This document shows, one piece after another, positions 1 to 7,739 of a DNA stretch of 64,000 nucleotides. A program made the position numbers and the translations under genes. The first letter of the stretch is position 1. Each line of letters opens with the position of its first letter. A model generated the notes under the pieces. The model made no database searches. It was given only the letters and a program-made list of their open reading frames with translations, and was not told the origin of the DNA. Source of the stretch: DATARH01 sp035550515 (GTDB lineage: Bacteria; Pseudomonadota; Alphaproteobacteria; ATCC43930; CGMCC-115725); the NCBI GenBank assembly GCA_035550515.1, contig DASZOZ010000103.1, positions 6,688 to 70,687 on the forward strand, given 5' to 3'.

Positions 1-1
1 C

Positions 2-622
<621 letters not shown>

Positions 623-641
623 GAAACCACCGGAGGGGACG

Positions 642-1859
642 ATGAGACGATCTGTTGCGGCCGGCTTCGCAGCGGCCCTGTTGGGGATGGCGGGATTGGG
701 GATGGCGGGCGACGCCTCGGCCCAGACGGATACGGTCAAGATCGGCGTGCTCGCCGACATGTCGAGCCTTTACGCCGATCTCGGCGGCCCCGGTTCGGTG
801 GTTGCGGCGCAGATGGCGGTCGACGATTTCGGCGGCAGCGTGCTCGGCAAGAAGATCGAAATCGTCAGTGCCGACCATCAGAACAAGCCCGATGTCGGCT
901 CGTCGATCGCACGCCAGTGGTTCGAGTCGCAGGGCGTGTCGATGATCACCGACCTGACCACGTCGTCCGTCGCGCTCGCGGTGCAGGAGGTGGCCCGGGC
1001 CGACAACAAGGTGGTGCTGATTTCCAGCGCGGCCTCGTCCGACCTGACCGGCAAGGCCTGCGCGCCGACCTCGGTGCACTGGACCTACGACACCGTCGCG
1101 CTGGCCAACGGCACCGGGGCGGCGGTGGTCAAGGCGGGCGGCGACACCTGGTTCTTCATCACCGCCGACTACGCCTTCGGCCATTCGCTGCAGCGCGACA
1201 CGGCCGCGGTCGTCGAAGCCAATGGCGGCAAGGTGCTGGGCTCGGTCAACGTGCCGCTCAATACCGCCGACTTCTCGTCGTTCCTGCTCCAGGCGCAGGC
1301 CTCGAAGGCGAAGATCGTCGGGCTCGCCAACGCCGGCGGCGACACGATCAACTCGATCAAGCAGGCGGCCGAGTTCGGCATCGTCGCCGGCGGCCAGAAA
1401 CTGGCCGGCCTTCTCGTCTTCGTGTCCGACGTTCACAGCCTGGGGCTGAAAACGGCGCAAGGCTTGCAGCTGACCGAAAGCTTCTACTGGGATCAGGACG
1501 ACCAGACGCGGGCCTGGTCGAAAAAGTTCTTCGCCAAGACCAACAAGGAACCGACGATGGCCCAGGCCGGCGTGTATTCGGCCACGCTGCACTACCTCGA
1601 AGCGGTGAAGGCAGCCGGCACGCTCGACGCCGCGCCGGTCATGAAGCAGCTGAAATCGAAGCCGATCAACGATTTCATGATCCGCAACGGGCATATCCAG
1701 GACGACGGCAGCCTGGTGCACGACATGTATCTCTACGAGGTCAAGAAGCCGAGCGAATCGAAGGGCGAGTGGGACCTCTACAAGCTCATCGCGACGATCC
1801 CCGGCGACCAGGCCTTCAAGCGCCCGCGCGGCAACGAATGCCCCGCCGTCAAGGGCTAA
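642..1859 (+). CDS. ABC transporter periplasmic substrate-binding protein (type 1, Leu/Ile/Val-like)
   Basis: This 405-residue exported protein has a Sec signal peptide (MRRSVAAGFAAALLGMAGLG then a DASAQ cleavage region near residue 28). The mature part begins with the classic Peripla_BP_6 opening TVKIGVLADMSSLYADLGGP and contains the bilobal-fold pattern of LivJ/AmiC-like receptors (FITADYAFGHSLQRD, AEFGI). A strong Shine-Dalgarno GGAGGGG precedes the ATG. It should capture an amino acid, amide or aromatic acid in the periplasm and deliver it to LivHM. The ATPase lies 19 bases upstream, while a pair of palindromic repeats separates it from livH. Binding proteins of this family are diverse, so ligand assignment is not possible. 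Confidence 0.92.
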   Translation: MRRSVAAGFAAALLGMAGLGMAGDASAQTDTVKIGVLADMSSLYADLGGPGSVVAAQMAVDDFGGSVLGKKIEIVSADHQNKPDVGSSIARQWFESQGVSMITDLTTSSVALAVQEVARADNKVVLISSAASSDLTGKACAPTSVHWTYDTVALANGTGAAVVKAGGDTWFFITADYAFGHSLQRDTAAVVEANGGKVLGSVNVPLNTADFSSFLLQAQASKAKIVGLANAGGDTINSIKQAAEFGIVAGGQKLAGLLVFVSDVHSLGLKTAQGLQLTESFYWDQDDQTRAWSKKFFAKTNKEPTMAQAGVYSATLHYLEAVKAAGTLDAAPVMKQLKSKPINDFMIRNGHIQDDGSLVHDMYLYEVKKPSESKGEWDLYKLIATIPGDQAFKRPRGNECPAVKG

Positions 1860-1875
1860 CCTTGCCGATTATCCC

Positions 1876-1956
1876 CTCCCTCCCCTGCCGGCGGGGGAGG
1901 GAGACGGCCACCACTCGGGTACCGGACGCGCTCCCTCCCCCGCCGGCGGGGGAGGG
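1876..1956. repeat. Two copies of a G/C-rich palindromic repeat (family A)
   Basis: The gap between the binding-protein gene and livH holds two inverted repeats. The first (1876-1903) has a perfect 10-base stem, CTCCCTCCCC against GGGGAGGGAG, around an 8-base loop. The second (1933-1956) is a perfect 24-base palindrome with the same CCCTCCCC arms and a GCCGGC centre. Related copies occur at 31331-31362 and 44764-44787. Within an operon such hairpins may stabilise or attenuate the upstream messenger. Confidence 0.85.
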
Positions 1957-1979
1957 TCGGGGCGAGGGTGCGGGATAGC

Positions 1980-2873
1980 ATGCCCTCCTTCCTCCATGCC
2001 ATGCCGCCGGCGCCGGTGCTGTTCGCGCAGCTGTTGATCGGGCTGATCAACGGCTCGTTCTACGCCATGCTGAGCCTCGGCCTGGCCATCATCTTCGGGC
2101 TGCTGAACATCATCAATTTCGCGCACGGCGCGCAGTACATGATGGGCGCGTTTTGCGCCTGGTTCCTGCTGAACTGGTTGGGCATCGGCTATTGGCCCTC
2201 GCTGGTGATCGCGCCGGTCGTCGTCGGCGCCACCGGCATCGTCACCGAACGCCTGCTGCTGCGCCATATCCGCAACCTCGACCATCTCTACGGCCTGCTG
2301 CTGACCTTCGGGCTGGCCCTGGTGATCGAGGGCGTCTTTCGCGACCGTTACGGCTCGTCGGGCCTGCCCTACACGATCCCGCCCGAGCTCCAGGGCGGAC
2401 GCAATCTCGGCTTCATGTTCCTGCCGGTCTATCGCGGCTGGGTCATCGTCGCCTCGCTCGGCATTTGCCTGGCGACCTGGTTCGTCATCGAGCGCACGCG
2501 GCTGGGCTCGTTCCTGCGCGCCGCGACCGAGAACCCGACGCTGGTGCGGGCCTTCGGCATCGACGTGCCGCGCATGGTGACGCTGACCTACGGCGCCGGC
2601 GTGGGCCTCGCCGCGTTGGCGGGCGTGCTGGCGGCGCCGATCTACCAGGTCAGCCCGCTGATGGGCAGCAACATCATCATCGTCGTCTTTGCCGTCGTGG
2701 TGATCGGCGGGATGGGGTCGATCCTCGGCGCGATCGTCAGCGGCTTCGCGCTGGGGCTCGTCGAGGGCCTCACCAAGGTGTTCTATCCCGAGGCCTCGAA
2801 CACGGTGATCTTCGTGATCATGGCGCTGGTGCTGCTGGTCAAGCCCGCCGGCCTGTTCGGCCGCGCCGCCTGA
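1980..2873 (+). CDS. livH: Branched-chain amino acid ABC transporter permease (LivH-like)
   Basis: This inner-membrane permease has about eight hydrophobic segments, and its opening FAQLLIGLINGSFYAMLSLGLA is the hallmark of LivH. The cytoplasmic EAA-like contact loop is near ATENPTLVRAFGIDVPRM. It pairs with LivM to form the channel energised by LivF/G. I prefer the ATG at 1980 (298 residues, GAGGG eleven bases upstream) over the GTG at 1968. The stop lies one base before the livM start, consistent with translational coupling. The length is normal for the family. Confidence 0.93.
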   Translation: MPSFLHAMPPAPVLFAQLLIGLINGSFYAMLSLGLAIIFGLLNIINFAHGAQYMMGAFCAWFLLNWLGIGYWPSLVIAPVVVGATGIVTERLLLRHIRNLDHLYGLLLTFGLALVIEGVFRDRYGSSGLPYTIPPELQGGRNLGFMFLPVYRGWVIVASLGICLATWFVIERTRLGSFLRAATENPTLVRAFGIDVPRMVTLTYGAGVGLAALAGVLAAPIYQVSPLMGSNIIIVVFAVVVIGGMGSILGAIVSGFALGLVEGLTKVFYPEASNTVIFVIMALVLLVKPAGLFGRAA

Positions 2874-2874
2874 C

Positions 2875-3837
2875 ATGAGACACCGCGAGACGCTGATCTG
2901 GACCGCGGCGCTGATCGGCCTCGCGCTGGTGGCGCCCTACTTCCTCTACCCGGTGTTCCTGATGCGGGCGCTGTGCCTGGCGTTGTTCGCCTGCGCCTTC
3001 AACCTGCTGCTCGGCTATGTCGGGCTGTTGTCGTTCGGGCATGCCGCCTTCATGGGCAGCGCGGCCTACATCACCGCGCACACGGTCAAGGTCTGGGGCT
3101 GGCCGGCCGAGATCGGCATCCTTGCCGGGGTCGCGGTCGCCGCAGCGCTCGGCGCGGTGTTCGGCTGGCTGGCGATCCGCCGCCAAGGCATTTATTTCGC
3201 GATGATCACGCTGGCGCTGGCGCAGATGATTGCGTTTTTCGCGCTGCAAGCGCCCTTTACCGGCGGCGAGGACGGCATTCAGGCGGTGCCGCGCGGCCAC
3301 CTGTTGGGGCTGCTCGACCTCGATAACACCATCGTCATGTACTATTTCGTGCTAGCCGTATTCCTTGCCGGCTTTGCGATCATCCAGCGCACGGTCAACT
3401 CGCCGTTCGGCCAGGTGATCAAGGCGATCCGCGAGAACGAGCCGCGCGCCGTTTCGCTCGGCTACCGCGCCGAGCGCTACAAGCTGCTGGCGTTCGTGCT
3501 GTCGGCGGCGCTGGCCGGCCTGGCCGGCGCGACCAAGTGCCTGGTGCTGCAATTCGCCTCATTGAGCGATGTCGATTGGACCACCTCGGGGCAGGTCGTG
3601 CTGATGACGCTGGTCGGCGGCGTCGGCACGCCGCTCGGCCCGGTGGTCGGCGCCTTCATCATCGTCACGATGGAGAATTACCTGGCGCAGACCGGCTCAT
3701 GGGTCACGGTCATCGAGGGCGTCATCTTCGTGGTCTGCGTGTTGACCTTCCGCCGCGGCATCGTCGGCGTGCTGGCGCCCTACCTGACCAGTCGCGACAT
3801 GCCGCGCGCCACGCAACCGTCGGCCGAAATCACGTAG
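2875..3837 (+). CDS. livM: Branched-chain amino acid ABC transporter permease (LivM-like)
   Basis: This 320-residue membrane permease carries the LivM signature GYVGLLSFGHAAFMGSAAY near residues 47-65 and the coupling region QVIKAIRENEPRAVSLGY, which contacts the ATPases. It is the second channel subunit of the importer encoded by the four preceding genes. It starts immediately after livH and ends 8 bases from the stop of the convergent Rieske gene, leaving no room for a conventional terminator between them. The short hydrophilic tail after residue 300 is usual. Assignment is secure; the substrate is unknown. Confidence 0.93.
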   Translation: MRHRETLIWTAALIGLALVAPYFLYPVFLMRALCLALFACAFNLLLGYVGLLSFGHAAFMGSAAYITAHTVKVWGWPAEIGILAGVAVAAALGAVFGWLAIRRQGIYFAMITLALAQMIAFFALQAPFTGGEDGIQAVPRGHLLGLLDLDNTIVMYYFVLAVFLAGFAIIQRTVNSPFGQVIKAIRENEPRAVSLGYRAERYKLLAFVLSAALAGLAGATKCLVLQFASLSDVDWTTSGQVVLMTLVGGVGTPLGPVVGAFIIVTMENYLAQTGSWVTVIEGVIFVVCVLTFRRGIVGVLAPYLTSRDMPRATQPSAEIT

Positions 3838-3845
3838 GATGCGCC

Positions 3846-4889
3846 TCAGCTCCGCCAGTGCAGCGTGCGCGGCTCGACCGGATTGGCGAAGGGGCGGTTC
3901 TCGCACCGGGCGGCGACGTATTCGCGTTTCAGGCGGTAGTACCAGCGCGCCTGCAGGTCGGCATCGCCGACCAGCATCAGCTGCGGGTCGTATTTGAGAC
4001 CTTCGCTCTGCCGGCCGAGCGCATCGCGATCCTGACCGAGAAACTTGCGGACGAACGGCAGCAGCACCGGCCGCAGCACGTTCAGCCACGGCATGGTCCA
4101 ATAGAGGCAGTTGTTGAGCTCGACGGTCGCGTCGTCGATCGGCGTCATCGCCGTCATGTTGACGAGATGGTGCCGGCCGACGCGCGTGCGCTCCACCCGC
4201 ACCCCCGGCAGCGCAAAGGAAATTTCGGTTTCCATTTCACCGGCGCCGAGCAGCTTGTAGGCGCGCGAGTTGCTCGACGTCGCGTGCCGTTGCATGGTGA
4301 AGCCGTGCGCCGACGGCACGAACCGTTTCTCCTTCTCGGCGAAGGCGCGGCCCGAGCGCCAGAACCACGAGCGGTGCACGAACGGCACATGCGCCGGGTC
4401 CATCAGCCCGATCACCGCATGGTCATAGGCCGCGTCGAAGCGCACGCTCTCCGCCACGCGCGGCGCCGCATCGGCCGCGAACCCGGCGCATTCGGGGATC
4501 GCCGGCGCCGCCTCGGGCGCACCGCCGAAATAGACCCAGACATTGCCCTCGGCCTCGCGCACCGGGTAGCGGTGCGTGCGGATGCGGCCGAGGTTCAGTT
4601 TCTGCCCGTCGACCAGGGCCGGGATCGCCGTGCACACACCGTCGGTGGCGAACCGCCAGCCGTGGTAGCAGCACTCGATCTCGCGCCCGTCAAAGCGGCC
4701 GAACGACAGCGGCATCGCCCGGTGCGGGCATAAATCGCGCAGCGCGAAGACGGCGCCGTCACGGTCGCGGCCGAGCAGCACCGGCTCGCCCAGCATGATT
4801 TTCGCCAGCGTCTTGCCGCGGCCGAGCGCAGTGCCGGGCACCGCGTAATACCAGGCTTCGCGAAGCGGCGCCGCCTCGTCCACGAGCAC
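3846..4889 (-). CDS. Rieske non-haem iron oxygenase, alpha-subunit type (VanA/DdmC-like), copy 1
   Basis: A 347-residue terminal oxygenase. The Rieske [2Fe-2S] ligands are visible as C54-x-H56 (CPHR) and C73-x2-H76 (CYHGW). The mononuclear iron motif D164-x2-H167-x4-H172 (DPAHVPFVH) follows. Length and layout resemble the single-subunit O-demethylases/monooxygenases (vanillate, dicamba) rather than two-subunit dioxygenases. The start is a GTG with AGGGA upstream, six bases after the stop of a close paralogue, so both should be on one transcript. No ferredoxin or reductase gene is adjacent, so electrons must come from elsewhere. Probable role: oxidative demethylation or hydroxylation of an aromatic acid; the substrate is not inferable. 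Confidence 0.9.
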   Translation of the reverse strand: MLVDEAAPLREAWYYAVPGTALGRGKTLAKIMLGEPVLLGRDRDGAVFALRDLCPHRAMPLSFGRFDGREIECCYHGWRFATDGVCTAIPALVDGQKLNLGRIRTHRYPVREAEGNVWVYFGGAPEAAPAIPECAGFAADAAPRVAESVRFDAAYDHAVIGLMDPAHVPFVHRSWFWRSGRAFAEKEKRFVPSAHGFTMQRHATSSNSRAYKLLGAGEMETEISFALPGVRVERTRVGRHHLVNMTAMTPIDDATVELNNCLYWTMPWLNVLRPVLLPFVRKFLGQDRDALGRQSEGLKYDPQLMLVGDADLQARWYYRLKREYVAARCENRPFANPVEPRTLHWRS

Positions 4890-4895
4890 CTATCC

Positions 4896-5957
4896 CTAGC
4901 TGCGGAAGCGCAGCACCCGCGCCGGCACCGGATTGACGAAGGGCCGTCGCTCGGCGCGGGCGCGGGCGTATTCCTGCTTCAGCCGGTAATACCACTTGGC
5001 CTGGGTGTCGGCATCATCGATCAGCATCGTCGGCGGATGGTACTTGGCGCCCTGCGCCTGCATCCGCATCGCCCCGCCGTCCTGCGCCGCGAACGCGCCG
5101 ACGATCGCCCGACCCACCGGCTTCAACAGGTTGAACAGCAGGTTGGTCCAATAGATCGCATAGCTTTCCTCGATCTCGTCGTCGCTGACCGGGGTGATCG
5201 TGTTGAGCGTCACCAGCCGGTGCTTGCCGAAGGCCATATGCTCGATGCGGATGCCGGGCAGACGGAAGATGATCTGCGTCTTCACCTCGCCGCCCAGCAG
5301 CCTGTAGGGCGCGTAATTAGCCGACGGCGCATGCGGCACCATGGTGAAGCCGTAGTCCGACGGCACGAAGGCCTTTTCCTTGGCCCGGATCGAGCCGCGG
5401 CGGCGCCACCACCACGAGACGTGGATGAACGGGTTATGCGTCGGGTCGACGAGGTTGTAGAGCGCGTCGTCCGGCCGCGCCGGGATGCGGATGCTGTAGG
5501 TCAGGTTCGGCCGTCGCGCGGGGTCGAGGTCGGGCAGCAGCGGGATGGCCGGCGCGCTCTCCGGAGCGTCGTCGCCGAAGAACACCCAGACATTCCCCTG
5601 CACTTCCTTGACGGGGTAGGCCCGGACGCAGATGCGGCCAACATCGTGCGGGTGCGATTCGGGCAATGCCGGGATCGCGGCGCATTGTCCCGACGGCTTG
5701 AAGCGCCAGCCGTGATAGGCGCATTCGATCTCGCGCCCGTCGAACTTGCCGTAATGCAGCGGGATGCCGCGATGCGGGCATAGGTCGCGCAGCGCGAAGG
5801 CCGCGCCATCCGCGCCGCGGCCAAAGACCAGCGGCTCGCCCAGATAGCGCCGCGCTTCGAGCGCACCCGGCTGCAATGCGGCGCTCGGCATCGCGTAGTA
5901 CCACATCTCGCGCAGCGGCTCGGCGCCCGCGGCCGCGGCTTTCGGCTCCCCTCGCAT
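4896..5957 (-). CDS. Rieske non-haem iron oxygenase, alpha-subunit type, copy 2
   Basis: A 353-residue paralogue of the next gene downstream. Rieske ligands are C60-x-H62 and C79-x2-H82 (CAYHGW), and the catalytic iron motif is D171-x2-H174-x4-H179 (DPTHNPFIH). Both proteins share the same opening (LREMWYYAMP versus LREAWYYAVP) and the same end (KWYYRLKQEY versus RWYYRLKREY, then NPV and a V-L-R/H ending), pointing to tandem duplication followed by divergence. It is divergent from ribF across about 100 bases that must hold both promoters. Whether the two act as a hetero-oligomer or as separate enzymes cannot be told from sequence. Confidence 0.9.
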   Translation of the reverse strand: MRGEPKAAAAGAEPLREMWYYAMPSAALQPGALEARRYLGEPLVFGRGADGAAFALRDLCPHRGIPLHYGKFDGREIECAYHGWRFKPSGQCAAIPALPESHPHDVGRICVRAYPVKEVQGNVWVFFGDDAPESAPAIPLLPDLDPARRPNLTYSIRIPARPDDALYNLVDPTHNPFIHVSWWWRRRGSIRAKEKAFVPSDYGFTMVPHAPSANYAPYRLLGGEVKTQIIFRLPGIRIEHMAFGKHRLVTLNTITPVSDDEIEESYAIYWTNLLFNLLKPVGRAIVGAFAAQDGGAMRMQAQGAKYHPPTMLIDDADTQAKWYYRLKQEYARARAERRPFVNPVPARVLRFRS

Positions 5958-6061
5958 GCGTGCAAACTTAGCCGACAGCGCGGCGCTCTCCGAGTAAGGA
6001 GTTTTCCTGACCGCGAGCGACTATCCTCTTGCCGCGGCAACGGCTATTTTCCGCGCCAGCC

Positions 6062-7024
6062 ATGCCCGGCCTGCGCATCATCCGCCATCCCCGCTCCGCC
6101 GCCCCTTATCGCCGCGGCGCCGCGCTGGTGATGGGCAATTTCGACGGGCTGCACAAGGGCCATCAGGCGTTGATCCATCATGCCTGCGAGATCGCCAGCG
6201 GCCGGCAGGCGCCGGCGGCGGTGCTGACCTTCGAGCCGCACCCGCGCAACATCTTCATCCCTGGCTGCGCGCCGTTCCGGCTGACGCCGTTTCGCGTCAA
6301 GGAGCGCGAGATCGCCCGGCTCAACGTCGATTTTCTGTTCATCCAGCATTTCGACGCCGCCTTCGCCCGGCAGAGCGCCGAATCCTTTATCGACGAGATC
6401 ATCGTCGGCGCGATCGGCGCCTCGCACATCGTCGTCGGCCATGACTGCACCTTCGGCAACAAGCGCCGCGGCACGCCCGACATGCTGCGCGAGCACGGCG
6501 CGGCCAAGGGGTTCGGCGTCACCGTCGTCGAGCCGGTGCGCGGCGACGGCGCGGTCTATTCCTCGACGCATATCCGCGAGCTGCTGCAAGCCGGCAAGCC
6601 GCGCGAGGCCGCGGCGCAGCTCGGCCGCTTCTGGGAGATCGACGGCCGGGTCGCGCTCGGCGATCAGCGCGGCCGGACGATCGGCTTCCCGACCGCCAAT
6701 CTCGGCCTCGGCGAATATCTGCGGCCGGCGCTCGGGGTCTATGCCGTGCGCGTGTCGGGCGACGGCTCCGACGACCCGCTCGACGGCCGAACCATCGACG
6801 GCGTCGCCAATATCGGGTTGCGGCCCACGGTCGGCGGCCTGGTGCCGCGCCTCGAAGCCCATCTTTTCGACATCGACCGCGACCTTTACGGCCGGCATCT
6901 GCGCGTCGCGCTGGTCGACTTCATCCGCCCCGAAAAGAAATTCGCCAGCTTCATGGAGCTGAAGGACCAGATCGCCGCCGACGCCGCCACCGCGCGGCAG
7001 ATTTTGGCGGCGGAGCGGAATTGA
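6062..7024 (+). CDS. ribF: Bifunctional riboflavin kinase/FAD synthetase
   Basis: RibF phosphorylates riboflavin to FMN and adenylylates FMN to FAD in the cytoplasm. The N-terminal nucleotidyltransferase domain shows GNFDGLHKGHQ, near residue 25, and the YSSTHIRELL segment that closes it. The C-terminal riboflavin kinase domain carries GFPTANLG and GVANIGLRPTVGG. I choose the ATG at 6062 (320 residues) because the usual family N-terminus starts just before the IIRHP segment; the upstream TTG at 6029 only adds residues unlike the family. No FMN riboswitch-like element fits in the short leader. The gene ends 14 bases before a toxin-antitoxin pair. Confidence 0.95.
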   Translation: MPGLRIIRHPRSAAPYRRGAALVMGNFDGLHKGHQALIHHACEIASGRQAPAAVLTFEPHPRNIFIPGCAPFRLTPFRVKEREIARLNVDFLFIQHFDAAFARQSAESFIDEIIVGAIGASHIVVGHDCTFGNKRRGTPDMLREHGAAKGFGVTVVEPVRGDGAVYSSTHIRELLQAGKPREAAAQLGRFWEIDGRVALGDQRGRTIGFPTANLGLGEYLRPALGVYAVRVSGDGSDDPLDGRTIDGVANIGLRPTVGGLVPRLEAHLFDIDRDLYGRHLRVALVDFIRPEKKFASFMELKDQIAADAATARQILAAERN

Positions 7025-7038
7025 GCAGAAGCCCGCAA

Positions 7039-7308
7039 ATGTCCAAGACGAGATCGCTAAATGTGGCGATCGATCCAGAGCTCGACGAGCAGTTGACCTC
7101 CGTCGCGGAAACGCTTGACCGGCCGCGCTCATGGGTCGCCGAGCAGGCGATCAAGGAATTCGTCGACCTCCAAGCGTGGCATTTGACTGCCATTGACGAA
7201 GGCATCAAAGCGGCCGATGCGGGAAAGCTTGTTCCGGACGAAGATGTCGCCGCTTGGGTCGAATCCTGGGGCACACGGGACGAACTTCCGATACCTGAAT
7301 GCAAATAA
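7039..7308 (+). CDS. Ribbon-helix-helix antitoxin (ParD/CopG-like)
   Basis: A protein of about 89 residues whose N-terminal half (SLNVAIDPELDEQLTSVAETLDRPRSWVAEQAIKEF, split by family pattern into one strand and two helices) matches RHH DNA-binding antitoxins. The acidic C-terminal half ending ESWGTRDELPIPECK would wrap the toxin. The ATG at 7039 is preferred to the TTG at 7021, which overlaps the ribF stop. Its 3' end overlaps the toxin start by 10 bases, the usual arrangement of ParDE/RelBE modules. It should repress its own promoter and neutralise the toxin. The partner toxin gene is frameshifted as sequenced. Confidence 0.85.
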   Translation: MSKTRSLNVAIDPELDEQLTSVAETLDRPRSWVAEQAIKEFVDLQAWHLTAIDEGIKAADAGKLVPDEDVAAWVESWGTRDELPIPECK

Positions 7309-7582
7309 GCTGGACTCCGCCTGCCCTCTGCGACCTTGCCGCGATCCGGGACTTTATCTCCACCGAACATCCGCAGGCAGCCGCGCGTCAGATAGCGGCA
7401 ATCCGCAGCGCCATCTCACGTTTGTCCGAATTCCCCCATATGGGCCGAACCGGGCGCCGGGCCGGAACGCGCGAACCGGTTGTGTCGCCCACACCGTATA
7501 TCGTTGCATATCGCCTGGATGCGGATGCTGTTGTCCTGCTGCGGTGCTTCACGGCCGACAGCGCTGGCCCGACCGCTTCTAA
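7299..7582 (+). pseudogene. ParE/RelE-family toxin with a -1 frameshift near its C-terminus
   Basis: From the ATG at 7299 the product (MQISWTPPALCDLAAIRDFI, then EFPHMGRTGR and TPYIVAYRL) is a typical ParE-like toxin for about 82 residues. The frame then drifts into a non-family tail and ends at 7646. The adjacent frame encodes exactly the canonical ending, VLHGRQRWPDRF followed by a stop at 7580-7582. Adding one G to the GG at 7543-7544 would give VLLRVLHGRQRWPDRF, a normal 95-residue toxin. So a one-base deletion, real or a sequencing error, separates the conserved basic C-terminus from the rest. The 115-residue readthrough product is probably inactive. The antitoxin upstream looks intact. 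Confidence 0.8.
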
Positions 7583-7674
7583 AGCGGTGACCAATAACCC
7601 CTCGAATTCGCCTGTCTCGGCTGTTATATCTCGGGCATGGCGATGAGTTGCGGATGGATGCGGCGAATTAGGCA

Positions 7675-7698
7675 CCCGGTCCTCGTTTGAGGATCGGG
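7675..7698 (+). promoter_or_regulatory. Stem-loop in the ileS leader
   Basis: CCCGGTCCTC and GAGGATCGGG form a 10-base stem with one G-U pair around a GTTT loop. It lies about 40 bases upstream of the ileS start codon and 90 bases after the true toxin stop. It is not followed by a clear T-run on the plus strand, so it is either a weak terminator for the toxin unit or a leader structure. Function is inferred only from position. Confidence 0.45.
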
Positions 7699-7739
7699 CC
7701 GCTTTCGTATTCTTTACGCATCTCGTTCAAGGACTCACC

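Noticed and set aside
1860..1967. A CRISPR array or tandem repeat at the GC-rich gap before livH
   Set aside because: Only two units are present, each palindromic, with no spacer pattern and with relatives dispersed elsewhere.
5958..6061. A possible FMN riboswitch before ribF
   Set aside because: The gap is about 100 bases and shared by divergent promoters; I see none of the conserved paired elements of an FMN riboswitch.
7583..7739. A tRNA gene in the ileS leader
   Set aside because: No cloverleaf or conserved GGTTCRA-type T-loop can be formed; only the short stem-loop at 7675-7698 is evident.
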